From Incurvaria masculella (taxonomy: Eukaryota; Arthropoda; Insecta; Lepidoptera; Incurvariidae): a stretch of 64,000 nt of DNA. Positions 10,459-21,107 of the stretch are shown piece by piece; the stretch's first letter is position 1; each line of letters begins with the position of its first letter. The notes below the pieces were generated by a model. It had not been told where the DNA came from. It did no database searches and was given only the letters and a program-made list of their open reading frames with translations. The position numbers and the translations under genes were made by a program. The DNA lies in assembly GCA_946894095.1 (NCBI GenBank), contig OX335641.1:1258501-1322500 (forward strand), given 5' to 3'.

Positions 10459-11930
10459 ATTATTATTATTATTATGTTATTTATATCACTAGCAGCTTGA
10501 AGCTAATGCGTGAATTTCATTTTTCCCGGAGTGCACTTGTGTATTATTTTAATTTTTAAATTGGTATTATTAATATTACTTATCATTCAAATTATGTATT
10601 TATATTGATTTTATTTACTGATTATTGATTTTTTATTATTATTATTGATTATTTGTTTTTTTTTTATTGCCTTTAAATGTTTGTCTAGTCGGTTTTTAAA
10701 TCCATTTACAGTTTCAGCACTAATGACCTCCTCCGGCAGCTTGTTCCAAGAGTCTACAACTCTGTTGACCAAGAAGTGTTTCCTGGGGTTAGAATTTGAT
10801 GCAGATTTGTTTAATGCTGTGTGCTCTAAGGTGTTTGTTTGTATTTTTTGTGAACATTTCTTTGAGATTTGGTAAATTATAGTAATCATTGAGGATTTTG
10901 TATGTTTCTATGAGGTCTCCTCGCTGGCGGCGTTCCTCTAGGGTGCTGAGTCCGAGAATTTTAAGTCGATGTTCGTAACTTTGATTCTTAAGTGTTGCAA
11001 TCATTTTTGTGGCCCGTCTTTGAACACCCTCCACAAGGTCTATATCCTTTCTAAAATAAGGGTTCCAAATCAGAAAAGCATATTCCAATAAGGGGCGAAC
11101 ATAGGCCTTATATAATTTTAGGAATAGTTCTGTATTTATGTACGAGAAGGCCTTTCTGATCATGTATAGAAGGGAATTGGCTTTCTTGACGACTTCTGTG
11201 ATGTGTGTCTCCCATTTAAGATCTTCTGAAATTGTCACACCGAGGTCATGTTGCGTTGTCACTGTCTCTATATTTTTTCCATCAAGTAAGAGTGATGCGG
11301 GTTTTTGGGTCCTAGGTGTAGCACAGTGCATTTACTGGCATTGAGCGACAATAGCCATTCCTTTGTCCATCCAGAAATCTTGTCGAGGGTGTCCTGGATT
11401 TTTTGCTGGGCGATAATAGGATTAGCAAAAAATTTGGTATCATCAGCGAAAAGAGAGAAGGTGAGGTGTGTTATCTCCCCTAAATCTGTTAGGAATACTC
11501 CGAAGGCGACTGGGCCGACCACGGATCCCTGTGGTACATCGCTTAGAACTTGGTAAGGTTCGGACATATCCTCTCCAACTCGCACGCGAAACCGTCTATT
11601 TGTTAGAAAATCTCGGAACCATGACAGGAGGTTTCCTCTGAAGCCAAAGTGTTCTAATTTATGCAGGAGCCGTTTGGTGGGAACTCTATCAAAAGATTTT
11701 TCGTAATCTAGGTAGAGTATGTCAACAGGTTGCTTCTCGTTCCATTCCTGTGTCCATTTATCAACACACTCGATCAAATTGGTCACAGTTGATCGCCTCG
11801 GAATAAATCCATGTTGTTCCTGCACAATTATGTTTTCGCGTGCTAGAAATAGTCGTACTTGTTCGACAATGATTTTCTCCATGGCCTTGCAGACAAGGAC
11901 GGTAGTTGGCGGCATCCAGTTTGTCACCCA
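10459..11930 (-). pseudogene. LINE reverse transcriptase remnant (CR1/Jockey-like)
   Basis: Reads on the - strand in three frames: 11927-11268, 11331-10789 and 10889-10611. Reverse transcriptase motifs are visible: VCKAMEKIIVEQV, HGFIPRRSTVTNL, YLDYEKSFDRVPTKRLL, DVPQGSVVGPVAFGVFLTDL and FADDTKFF (the YxDD box with Phe). The C-terminal region includes EGVQRRATKMIATL and VDSWNKLPEEV. Frameshifts lie near 11290 and 10860. The 5' end is truncated inside the NYRP motif, where several residues are lost. The 3' end has an (ATT)n tail at about 10459. Inactive. Confidence 0.9.
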
Positions 11931-12178
11931 TGGTCTTAGAATATTGATACCGACTAGTTATACAACAATAACCAGTCGGTTTTTCAATTCAATACTTAAA
12001 TATACGTAAAGTTATATCTGTAACCTAAATCGCCTATAACTACGAAATGCAAACAAGGATTTGTTCAGTTTTGGTATTTGAAAGTAAGTATGTACTGATA
12101 CGTTCATGCTGCATTATTTGCAACCATTTACCTTTTCATATATTTTTGTTGTAACGATAACTACTTTTTCAGGCGCAT

Positions 12179-12303
12179 TATCTAGGTAACGCAACCACTT
12201 GGCACAGGCAGACTGACACATTTAGCTTCAGAGGGTTGGTCTTTATCCTGTGAACCCAGTTTCAGCCATTTACGTTATCGTTACCATTTTTGTCGCGACC
12301 TCC
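12179..12303. repeat. Right arm of the 4.2-kb inverted repeat
   Basis: Inverted partner of 8096-8220. It shares TAACGCAACCACTTGG, CAGGCAGACTGAC and GTGAACCCAG with the left arm and ends TGTCGCGACCTCC. Confidence 0.7.
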
Positions 12304-12770
12304 TAGTCTATTATGTCTAACATTCACAACTCGTGACGTCGAAGATGCCGGAGAAAGCAGATGCCATGCCAGGACTTTCCTAAAATTTGGTAGTTACGAG
12401 TAGTTAAAAGTATTAGATTGTCATATTTATGCATGCTCCTCGTTGGGTGTCAGGCCTGTGACATCCATAGCGCATGCTAGGTCTATGGTGACATCAGTAA
12501 ACTCGATTTTAAATTGTTTTCCTATTCAATTCATATGTTTTTGTACTTCAGGAAAATTCCGTAATCTTGACACGAAGGCTGCTGAATGATTAGGCCTTGC
12601 ACTTTCTGTTGCAACACAACGCAGCCGAAAGATGCAGAAAATTACTGGAGGGAGATAACGTTATGATGGATGTTTCTTGGAGCGACAAAAACGAGTCTTT
12701 TTTTTTTTTTTTTTCCGTGCATGTCGTAAGTAAGAGCTGACTAAGGAATAATTCGTTCGTGCTTCGTACT
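12304..12770. other. Intergenic DNA, nothing recognised
   Basis: No gene recognised; a T run lies at about 12699-12714. Confidence 0.35.
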
Positions 12771-12895
12771 CGCCCGAGTTGGTAATATCGCGTCGGGTGA
12801 ACGATATGGACGAAGCGGCAATATTTTTTTTTCGTGTTTTCGATCCAGTTCAATGAGGCCGGGCAATGTAAAGAATATTCTGACAAGGCACCTAT
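12771..12895 (+). mobile_element. SINE family E fragment
   Basis: Body segment with CGAGTTGGTAATATCGC, GAACGATATGGACGAAGCGG and CGATCCAGTTCAATGAGGCC. It lacks head and tail. Confidence 0.6.
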
Positions 12896-12925
12896 ATTCA
12901 ATTTAACTAGTGGATTAGGCTTAGG

Positions 12926-13320
12926 AACCTGACATGGATGGCTAATGCCACACAATTACATTTTTGATGTTAGCCCAATTCACCACATTCCCGAAGAAAT
13001 TAGGTGCCATGCCAGGACCTTTACCTTATGAGCACGGCTAAATTGAACGGAATGGAAAACACGGACAATTTTTCATTGCCGCTTCAACCAGAGTTTCATC
13101 CAATGCAGTGGTACCAACCCGGGCGGACTTAACACTACCACCTAGTAGAGGAAGAGGGAGGGTTTCACATGGGTTCCGAACCATGGAACAGCTCGCATTC
13201 GTAACGAAATGCACTTATTCAACTCAGAAAGAGAAAGAACGTGGTGCATGACCGGGGCGAGGATAAGAACCCATAACCAAGTCAAAGGCAAGTCCTCTAG
13301 CCCCTAGACCACGAGCTGTA
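12926..13320 (-). mobile_element. SINE family E, nearly full length, tRNA-like head
   Basis: On the - strand the head contains GTGGTCTAGGGGCTAGAGGA, a degraded B box, CGGTCATGCACCAC and the CTTTCTCTTTCTGAGTTG block. The body and 3' end AGCCATCCATGTCAGGT follow. Good alignment by eye with 58127-58536. Confidence 0.8.
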
Positions 13321-13372
13321 GAAATTCATTAGTTCTATTTTTTATCTTCAGTACCCGAAGTCTCAGTTGTCA

Positions 13373-13681
13373 CCTAAATTGGCGTTACGGCAAACCGATC
13401 GACTGGCGTTTTCAAATGTATGGAGAAATTGAAGAGCGCGCGCAGCGGGCGTTAAGCGAACTAACATTTTCGAGTCCGAGCTTGATTTGACAGCTTACTC
13501 AACGTTGCCGTAAATACGTCGTCGTTGCCGTTTACGTCCACTTCGTGTTTTCATACAAATCGGAAGTCCGCGTTTGACTTTGACAGCTTGAAGAAGTAAA
13601 ACCACAGAATATCTAGTAAAAACTTGTATGGAGTTTGGAGAAAACGCCAGTCGATCGGTTTGCCGTAAACGCCAATTTAGG
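13373..13681. mobile_element. TIR MITE family F, copy 2
   Basis: The terminal inverted repeats are about 40 bases: CCTAAATTGGCGTTACGGCA at the left and its complement ending GCCAATTTAGG at the right, both followed inward by the ACCGATCGACTGGCGTTTTC block. The interior holds subterminal repeats around TTTGACAGCTT. No ORF. Confidence 0.8.
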
Positions 13682-13705
13682 TGAGAACTCAGACTGACCA
13701 CTCAG

Positions 13706-14006
13706 AATTGGCGTTACGGCAAACCGATCGACTGGCGTTTTCAAATGTATGGACAAATTGAAGAGCGCGCGCAGCGGGCGTTAAGCGAACTAACATTTGC
13801 GAGTCCGAGCTTGATTTGACAGCTTACTCAACGCTGCCGTAAATACGTCGACGTTGCCGTTTACGTCGACTCCGCGTTTTCATACAAATCGGAAGTTCGA
13901 GTTTGACTTTTACAGCTAGAAGTAAAACCACAGAATATCTGGTAAAAACTTGTATGGAGTTTGACGTTTTTACGGAACTTCCAAGTTACGTTAACGCCAA
14001 TTTAGG
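13706..14006. mobile_element. TIR MITE family F, copy 3
   Basis: Second copy in direct orientation, only 24 bases after copy 2. The flank GTGAGAACTCAGACT after copy 2 reappears as GTGAGAACTGAGACT after copy 3, which suggests the element and its flank were duplicated together. Confidence 0.8.
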
Positions 14007-14293
14007 TGAGAACTGAGACTACCGGCTCTGAAGTTAAGATATCGATATCGTTTGCTTTTGCAGGCCTTAATTTTGTTTATTTCAGAATTTCAGTATTGCA
14101 GAATATTACAGCTGAGTAGGATGCCATGGAGAGTCATTCGAAACCATGAAATCGATCAGTCCAGGCTGAACAAAAAAAAACACTATGACGAAGAAAAGAG
14201 AGTGAATCCCGCAGGAGATGGGTCTCTTCTAGCGTTTCACGACCTTTAATTCACTGAAAGCTCCGAAACTATGGAAACGGTATGTTATTTTAA

Positions 14294-14822
14294 GGTGGCC
14301 CAACCCGGCTGGACTAACTCATTCGCGGGAACGGTACAAAACCGTGCTGTTGCGCTCTGGGACCTTCTGTATTTCAAAGAAAAAGACAGGCTCCGTAATG
14401 AGGAAGATGCAACATGTCCACAAAAAAGACAATGTGCATAGTGTATGATTTTGTAAGATTTACGAAAATTTTAATTAAAAAACTACTTATAGCTAAAAGT
14501 AAACGACGACCGCTGTAGTCAAAAATCTAACAAAAACCAAATAGATTATAAATGTTGATTAAACAAGCTTTGTCTGATGACTAATCTTTTTAAGATGTTC
14601 TTACTTTATCATTGCGTAATCCAACTTCAATGTTATTGTATAAAACGCGCCAAAAATTCGAACTTCCTGACACCAAACACAATTCTACAATGCCAACGGT
14701 CATCAGACATCTAGTTTGATGAAATAAAGCTATTTTGAGCAACATTTGGGATCTATGACAAGAAATATGGGCGTGATGTTCTTTCCCCGTTTGTATGGGG
14801 AGTTGAGCGGAATGGGCCACAC
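14294..14822 (-). mobile_element. MITE family A, copy 1
   Basis: TTAA-flanked element of about 540 bases with short TIRs GGTGGCCCAACCC, here in reverse orientation. The right TIR has picked up changes. Nine other complete or partial copies lie in the window. Noncoding; the TTAA target suggests piggyBac-type mobilisation. Confidence 0.85.
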
Positions 14823-14826
14823 TTAA

Positions 14827-15231
14827 CCTACTAGAACCCACAAATCCCAGTTGATGCACGGCCACGTGACCAAATTGTTCATCAAATGTCAAGGTTCTGC
14901 AGATGTCACTGTTCAATGAGGTAAAACTTGCCAAACAGCACATAACATGGGTCGTACAAAAAGCATTAGATGTCTCATATGATTATTCAAGAAATAATAA
15001 CAGACCACACGGCAGCAATCATTTCGTGCCTTTTGTGGTCACGTATTTGAAAAAATATATAGTATGTTGATTTCGTTGTCTAGATTACTCTATTTATCAA
15101 GTTGACATGTGAACGATATTTTTTGTTGGACCGGAAAAACGAATGGGTAATTGCACAGCACGGTTGCTCAATTTGTTTTTTTCCAGACAAAAATTGTTGT
15201 ATTTCATCCACCAAAATTAGTTTTAAAGAAA
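14827..15231. other. Intergenic DNA, nothing recognised
   Basis: No gene or repeat recognised. Confidence 0.35.
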
Positions 15232-15320
15232 CTGGACATGGATTCCTAATACCACAACTACTCTCATGATATTAGCCTAAAACACCACATAGGAACTGTG
15301 TGCCATGCCAGGACCTTGCT
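15232..15320 (-). mobile_element. SINE family E 3'-end fragment
   Basis: Contains the 3' part of the body: CTGGACATGGATTCCTAATA and GTGTGCCATGCCAGGACCTT. The rest is missing. Confidence 0.6.
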
Positions 15321-15717
15321 TATTTTTGTGAATTGTTAACTTACAAGTGCAAAATCCGCAAATCTGATAGTGCCTAGCTAAGCGTGGTTTTGGAAAGTGA
15401 GGAGAATTTGAAATTTCGCCACAGCCACCCATACGGCGCGGGGGGTTCCCCTGGTGATCATGGGAACTGTTAATAACAACTGCTTCCTTCAACCAAGCTT
15501 CCTTTATTTATAGAGAAATTCGTTTATTTGAGTACGGTTACACAAGGAAAAACAATATGTGTGTAAACATATTTTACCCTTTTATTGCTGAAGAAATGGT
15601 CGATCGAACATTATAGCAATGGGGGACTTTCAGTTTTACATTGGAGCCGAACCATTGCATGACAAGATTTTGTAGGAAAAAAACAAATTTTATTTTGCAA
15701 TGTTATAATATAATAAT

Positions 15718-15720
<3 letters not shown>
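15321..15720. other. Intergenic DNA, nothing recognised
   Basis: No gene recognised. Confidence 0.35.

Positions 15721-15762
<42 letters not shown>
15721..15762. repeat. (TA)n microsatellite
   Basis: About 20 TA units directly at the 3' end of the adjacent - strand SINE. It probably grew from the SINE tail. Confidence 0.9.
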
Positions 15763-15765
<3 letters not shown>

Positions 15766-16110
15766 TATGTGACTGGACATGGATGGCTAATACCACACCT
15801 TCTGTCATGGTATTAGCCCAACACACCACATGGGAACTAGGTGCCATGCCAGGACCTTCCTTTTATTGCACGGCTACATTGAACTGGATGGAAAACACGG
15901 ACAATTATGCGGTGGTACCAACCCGGGCGGGATTAACCCTACCACCTAGTAAGTAAGGAAGGGGACCTACAGTTTAACGTGGAATCCGAACCACGGCCAG
16001 CCTCTCTCAACGGTCTAATGGTCACCCATCCAAGACCAGACCGGACCCAGCGTTGCTTAACTTCGGAGAGCGATCGCCGAAGTGTCGTGCCACTGGGCCA
16101 CTGAGGCTGA
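15763..16110 (-). mobile_element. SINE with 5S-rRNA-like head
   Basis: On the - strand positions 16080-16022 read CCGAAGTTAAGCAACG, then GGTCCGGTCTGGTCTTGGATG and GGTGACC. This is the internal pol III promoter region (A box to C box) of 5S rRNA with few changes. Behind it follow GAGGCTGGCC, GGTTCGGATTCCACG and then the same body as the tRNA-headed family E SINEs. So two kinds of head share one body. The 5S likeness is seen directly; the SINE3-type class name is inference. Confidence 0.8.
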
Positions 16111-16140
16111 TATAAATATTATATAATTATACAATTGAAC

Positions 16141-16290
16141 AGCTCGTGGTCTAGGAGCTAGAGGACTTGCTTTTCATCCGAGAGGTCTGGGTTCAAATCC
16201 TCGCCCGGTCATGCACCACTTTCTTTCTCTTTCCGAGTTGGATAAAGTGCATTTCGTTACGAATGCGAGCTGTTTGTTCCGTGGTTCGGA
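16141..16290 (+). mobile_element. SINE family E head fragment (tRNA-like)
   Basis: Contains TGGTCTAGGAG (A-box-like), GGGTTCAAATCC (B box), CGGTCATGCACCAC and GATAAAGTGCATTTCGTTAC. It stops at the GTTCGGAA block, so the body is lost. Confidence 0.75.
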
Positions 16291-17263
16291 AATCGGATCG
16301 AAGTCGGATTCTCGTGAAATTATGTGAGTAGGTTCGATCATTCTATGGATTTTTACGGAGTCAGGTTTTGAAATGTTGCGAAAGTATTTTTGAAAAATTT
16401 CACCAAACTTTTGTTTGTGGGGGAAAAACGAGTCCGCTTATAACTTGAGAACCACTCATTCGAACTTGATGCAGACGTATTTATTTCTCATACATTATTG
16501 ACAGTAGATACAATCTGATTTGTGGTAGAACAAAAAACGTAAATACGTAAAACGTCAGGGCTGTAAATTGTTAATGACAATTAAAGAGAAGACATTATAA
16601 TTAGAAAGGCAAATGTCGCAAATCTTAAAGCAAAATGCGTGTAACAACCGTTGCTTCTTCAGCTTTTTGCTCTTTCTACTATTCCTCTCTCATTCCGAGC
16701 AACCGGTGCTAGGTCACGTATTTTGTTAAGAATCGCGTCGTTTGTAAACACTATATTCAAACTCACAAACATGCCACACGGGAGATAATTCTTCTGAAAT
16801 AACTAAACAAAATCAATTTCACAGTCGAGCGTACATACTCTTTGTTCATTACTCTGATATTTGTGTCGCCTAGGGCTTCGGAATAGGTGTCGGTTTAAGG
16901 TCAAGACCGGCCGGCCTCAGCGCACACCAAACAAGCCGGCGACCACCGAATTCTCGTCACACCTCAATTGAGCAACAATGGGCAAATGAATCACCGGCAG
17001 TTTCCGAAGAGCGTCTGTACAATAGTGTCACACCTATCCGAGATCTGTCCATTGCAAGTTGCGGTCCGAAGCGAAAACATTCCTAGAAATAACATTCCAC
17101 GGGGTCTACCTCAACGGGAAAGCCACCGCCGGTTAACGACCCGGCGAAACAAGAGCGGGGAGTCTTGGGCGGTCGCGGAGCGGGGACGGTGAGCAGGCGC
17201 AAGGTCGGCCGCGGCGAGACGCGCTCCGCGCACGCGCCACAGTCGCGTCCACTCCCGCGCAGC
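16291..17263 (+). promoter_or_regulatory. Upstream and presumed 5' UTR region of pyx
   Basis: G+C and CpG rise steeply from about 16880 towards the start codon, as expected for a 5' UTR and promoter-proximal DNA. No clear TATA box or initiator could be fixed, and an upstream noncoding exon cannot be excluded. In the last 300 bases the antisense frames are open as well. This reflects the base composition, not antisense genes. Confidence 0.4.
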
Positions 17264-20149
17264 ATGGACGGCGCGCGACCGCCGCAGCGCCGCTCGCGCA
17301 TCGGCCGCGCTCTCAGCTCGCCGGCGCGCTCGCCGCACGATGTCGCGCCTTCGGAGGAGAAGTACAGGACGGCGCCCTCGGGACCGGTGCATTGGCGCGC
17401 CGACGAGGAGTCCCTCGAACGCGCGTACCCGTCCAACGGGCATCTGGAGTATGTCCTGGTCGGCGCGTCGCCGCCGGCGGAGAGTGCGCCGAACATGTAC
17501 GACAGTTTCGAAGAGCCCCCGACGGACCTGAGCGCCCAGATCTGCGCGGACTCCATCCGGCAGAGTGTGCACGAGCAGATGCGCGCCGCCGGCGGTCGGC
17601 TTCGACTTCTCGACGACATTGAGTCCGGAGCGATTCTGCCCGATACGGCCGCGAGCACCTTCGAGGCAGCTACGAGCTCCGAAAGGAACGTCTGCCTGCT
17701 GTGGGCAGCTTTTCTGAAGCTGCCTGAACTACTTCCACCGCTGGTGGCGTCGGGAGCAGACCCTATGTTCGCAGATGCGATGGGCGTATCTGCACTTCAC
17801 GTCGCAGCATTTAGTGGCTCCAAAGAGTGTGCTCAGTTTCTGTTAGAGAACGGTTCCGATGCGAATTACACTCCTCGCTGCTTCACGCCACTGCACTGTG
17901 CCGCTTTCGGGAATTCTGTAGACGTTGCGAACCTCCTGATCGCAAGCGGTGCTTCAGTCCACACGGCAGTGAATATTGCGAATTGTGAAGGTGGATTGTT
18001 GCACTGTGCTGTGAGGGCAAATGCGGTGGAATGCATAAAGCTGTTCATTTCCCACGGAGTCGACGTGAATTCGATAGAGCCAGGCGGAACTAACGCAATC
18101 CACCTGGCCGCTGATCTCGGAATGGCGGTCTGCCTCGGTCTTCTGCTAGAAACCCCTGAAGCCGACCCAGATGTGAGGACACGGGTCATAGACAGAGAAT
18201 CTACGGCTCTCCATCTTGCGGCTGACGGAGGGTACGTCGACTGCGTCGACCTTCTTCTGGCTAAAGGAGCGAACGCCAGTCTAAAGAATCACCGAGGGTT
18301 CACAGCCCTGCATCTGGCTGCTCGGTCATCAAGTCTCGAGTGTGTTGAATCCCTACTACGAAAAGGAAACGCCAACCCCAACGCAAACGACTACGATAAA
18401 AGAACTCCTCTACACGCCGCTGTCGGGAAATCTGATTGCGCATGCGACATTATAGAAACGTTGATTAGTTGGGGAGCGAATGTCAATCAGAAGGACGAAT
18501 ATGGCTTTACGCCCCTGCACTTGGCCGCACTCGATGGGCTGTCCCAATGTGTCGAGACGCTTATATTTCACGGCGCCGACGTCACCACTCGATCTAAGAA
18601 AGGCAACTCGGCTCTAAACGTTATAATGAGAAAAACGCCCGCTTCCTTAGCGATGATAACTCAGAAACTGGACTGCGCAATCACGCTGCACCACTCGCAA
18701 TCAAGCAGCAGAGAGGTGGAACTGGAATTGGATTTTCGCAGCATTTTGCAACACTGCTATCCGCGGGAGATCAGCTATTTGAATACTTTCGTTGACGAAG
18801 GACAGAAAGAAATTCTCTTACACCCCTTGTGCTCAGCATTTCTATACATAAAGTGGGAAAAAATAAGAAAGTATTACGTCGCCCGATTATTTTTGTGTTT
18901 CATATTTGTGCTCTTCTTAACACTCTATGTTCTAACAGCCCTCGCCCACAACTGTTACAACGGAAGCAAGGATATGAAGGAAACAATTCAGGAGCAAGAG
19001 CTTTGTCAAAAACAATCTATTCTCGGAGACCTCCTGAGGAAAAATCCATTTGTGATTGAAATGCAATGGTGGGTGCTTGCGGGCATAACTATGTTCGAAA
19101 TATTCCGCAAAGTGTATGGTATCGCTGGATATTCAACTGTGAAGCAATATTTGACTCAATCAGAAAACATAATCGAGTGGTTCGTAATAGTGAGCGTTTT
19201 TCTGATATCGTATATCTACACAAACAGCACCTACACATGGCAAAATCACGTCGGCGCTTTCGCCGTATTGGCAGGCTGGACGAACCTAATGCTGATGATC
19301 GGACAACTTCCAGTCTTTGGGACGTACGTTGCAATGTTCCAGAAAGTGCAGAAGGAATTCGCTAAGCTCCTGATGGCATACTCGTGCATACTAGTTGGGT
19401 TTACGATCAGTTTTTGTGTGATATTCCCCGACTCGTCCTCGTTCGCGAATCCCTTCATGGGTTTTATCACCGTTCTAACTATGATGATTGGAGAGCTTAA
19501 TCTCGATCTGCTTTTGAACGAACCGGACGGAAACGATCCTCCGTTTCTTCTGGAAATATCCGCACAGATTACATACGTACTGTTCCTGATGTTCGTGACT
19601 GTAGTTCTGATGAACTTGCTAGTCGGCATCGCTGTCCACGACATTCAAGGGCTCAGAAAAACTGCCGGGCTCTCAAAGCTCGTTCGCCAAACAAAACTGA
19701 TTTCCTACATGGAGCTGGCTCTGTTCAACGGGTACCTTCCGAAATGCCTCCTCAAGATCCTACATTCGTCGGCTCTCGTGTCACCGCAGGCGTACAGAGT
19801 CGTTCTAAGCGTGAAGCCCCTGAACCCCAGCGAAAAGCGCCTTCCGCGCGACATCATGATGTCTGCCTACGACATCGCCAAGATGCGGAAGCAGTACGGG
19901 CACACGATCTCTGCCAACGGCTCCGCAGCCGCTTACTTCTGCTTCAAGAAGTACGAAAACAACAACGACTCTGGATATTCCGAAAACTCCTATAACTCTG
20001 GCCTCGGGAGTATCCAGGCCAGATTAGACGATACTTCGGAAAGCGTCAGGCAGCTGACCCAAGAAATAAAAGAGCTGAAGAAGTTGATAAGCGCGCAACA
20101 GATGGTGATACAGCAGGCTCTGACCGGTGCGACGGACACGAACTGTTGA
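17264..20149 (+). CDS. pyx: TRPA-type cation channel, Pyrexia-like
   Basis: One uninterrupted exon of 961 codons. In Drosophila, Pyrexia is a heat-activated, Ca2+-permeable TRPA channel of sensory neurons; thermosensing is inferred here. The first in-frame ATG (context GCAGCATGG) is chosen; the frame opens at 17165 without an earlier ATG. About nine ankyrin repeats span residues 140-445, with ALHVAAFSG, TPLHCAAFG, ALHLAADGG and TPLHLAALDG cores. A conserved linker (VELELDFRSIL, LLHPLCSAFLYIKW) leads to S1 near 536-560, S2 606-626, S3 635-655, S4 665-690 and S5 700-722. A pore loop with TMMIGELNLD lies near 738-748 and S6 769-795 (VLMNLLVGIAVHDIQGL). Residues 915-955 form a coiled coil (LTQEIKELKKLI). 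Length and repeat number fit Pyrexia better than Painless or Water witch, but a tree would settle it. Confidence 0.85.
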   Translation: MDGARPPQRRSRIGRALSSPARSPHDVAPSEEKYRTAPSGPVHWRADEESLERAYPSNGHLEYVLVGASPPAESAPNMYDSFEEPPTDLSAQICADSIRQSVHEQMRAAGGRLRLLDDIESGAILPDTAASTFEAATSSERNVCLLWAAFLKLPELLPPLVASGADPMFADAMGVSALHVAAFSGSKECAQFLLENGSDANYTPRCFTPLHCAAFGNSVDVANLLIASGASVHTAVNIANCEGGLLHCAVRANAVECIKLFISHGVDVNSIEPGGTNAIHLAADLGMAVCLGLLLETPEADPDVRTRVIDRESTALHLAADGGYVDCVDLLLAKGANASLKNHRGFTALHLAARSSSLECVESLLRKGNANPNANDYDKRTPLHAAVGKSDCACDIIETLISWGANVNQKDEYGFTPLHLAALDGLSQCVETLIFHGADVTTRSKKGNSALNVIMRKTPASLAMITQKLDCAITLHHSQSSSREVELELDFRSILQHCYPREISYLNTFVDEGQKEILLHPLCSAFLYIKWEKIRKYYVARLFLCFIFVLFLTLYVLTALAHNCYNGSKDMKETIQEQELCQKQSILGDLLRKNPFVIEMQWWVLAGITMFEIFRKVYGIAGYSTVKQYLTQSENIIEWFVIVSVFLISYIYTNSTYTWQNHVGAFAVLAGWTNLMLMIGQLPVFGTYVAMFQKVQKEFAKLLMAYSCILVGFTISFCVIFPDSSSFANPFMGFITVLTMMIGELNLDLLLNEPDGNDPPFLLEISAQITYVLFLMFVTVVLMNLLVGIAVHDIQGLRKTAGLSKLVRQTKLISYMELALFNGYLPKCLLKILHSSALVSPQAYRVVLSVKPLNPSEKRLPRDIMMSAYDIAKMRKQYGHTISANGSAAAYFCFKKYENNNDSGYSENSYNSGLGSIQARLDDTSESVRQLTQEIKELKKLISAQQMVIQQALTGATDTNC

Positions 20150-20903
20150 TGATATAATTTGAGTCTCGGACTGTGGAGCGATTTTATTTCAATGCCAATA
20201 GTGCGCAAGTCAACAAACTACATAAAGACTCGAGTGATATCGCGCAGTTAGTCGCATATGCGATCTGAATAGCTGTATAGGTAGCTAGTACCTAATGGAA
20301 TGGTCCATTGGCTACCTGGTTCCAAGACGAGCGGTCTCTATCTTACGTACTGATCTGTTCAATGTAGGTTCCTATTAATAAGCGTGGCTTGGGTTCATGT
20401 GGACTGAGCTTCTGTCATATGAAATGACAAATGTGTACGTAATTGTGTTACTCAGGTTTTTTTCATTATAGATATAGGATATTGTAATGACTTCTTTCCA
20501 AACAATACCTTTAGAAGTTCCTCTATGATAGTAAAATGTATAAAGTCTAACAATAAAGTTTCCCAAGTCTATGTAGAACAGAGTGTGATTTACGCCTAGG
20601 TCAAGGGCCGGTCTGTGCTTGACCGTAAATGGGAAAGGACTGATGTTATGAACTTGGTGTGTATCGTTGAACTTAAAAACGTGGTGATATTTTAGTTTAT
20701 GTTTAAAATAGTCTTATAAATTATCATATACATATCAGTGAAGAATGGTACATGTGTTTTGGCTACATGAAAACATCAAAGATGCATTTTTTGCAAAATC
20801 ATTTAAAACCAGAATTTATATTATTTTTACCATAGCGTGAGGTTACGTACATAGATAGTGATGACACAATTTACCATATATAAGGTTAAGGGTATTCAAT
20901 AAA
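20150..20903 (+). promoter_or_regulatory. pyx 3' UTR with candidate poly(A) signals
   Basis: AATAAA occurs at 20552-20557 and again at 20898-20903, both with T-rich or GT-rich sequence near. Either could end the pyx transcript. No other feature is seen. Confidence 0.45.
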
Positions 20904-21107
20904 TGTGTGCATTAATAAACGAGCTATTACGACACCAGACTTTATGCTAATAACCTGTTCAGACGGAATAAGTTAAATTTACTTTCACATGAGAGCACAG
21001 GTGAGACTTCATTAAAATATTTCGACTTTTAAACGAGTGAAACTTAGGTGTGTGTGTGCAGAGACAGTTGTCAGAATCGCTAAAAAGGTTTAGGTACTGC
21101 ATTTTAA

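Noticed and set aside
8269..11930. One LINE with ORF1 and ORF2
   Set aside because: On the - strand the RT part lies upstream of ORF1 and each part has its own simple-repeat 3' tail, so they are two insertions.
17083..17658. Long antisense frames over the pyx start
   Set aside because: Produced by very high G+C; the sense strand carries the channel and no antisense domain is seen.
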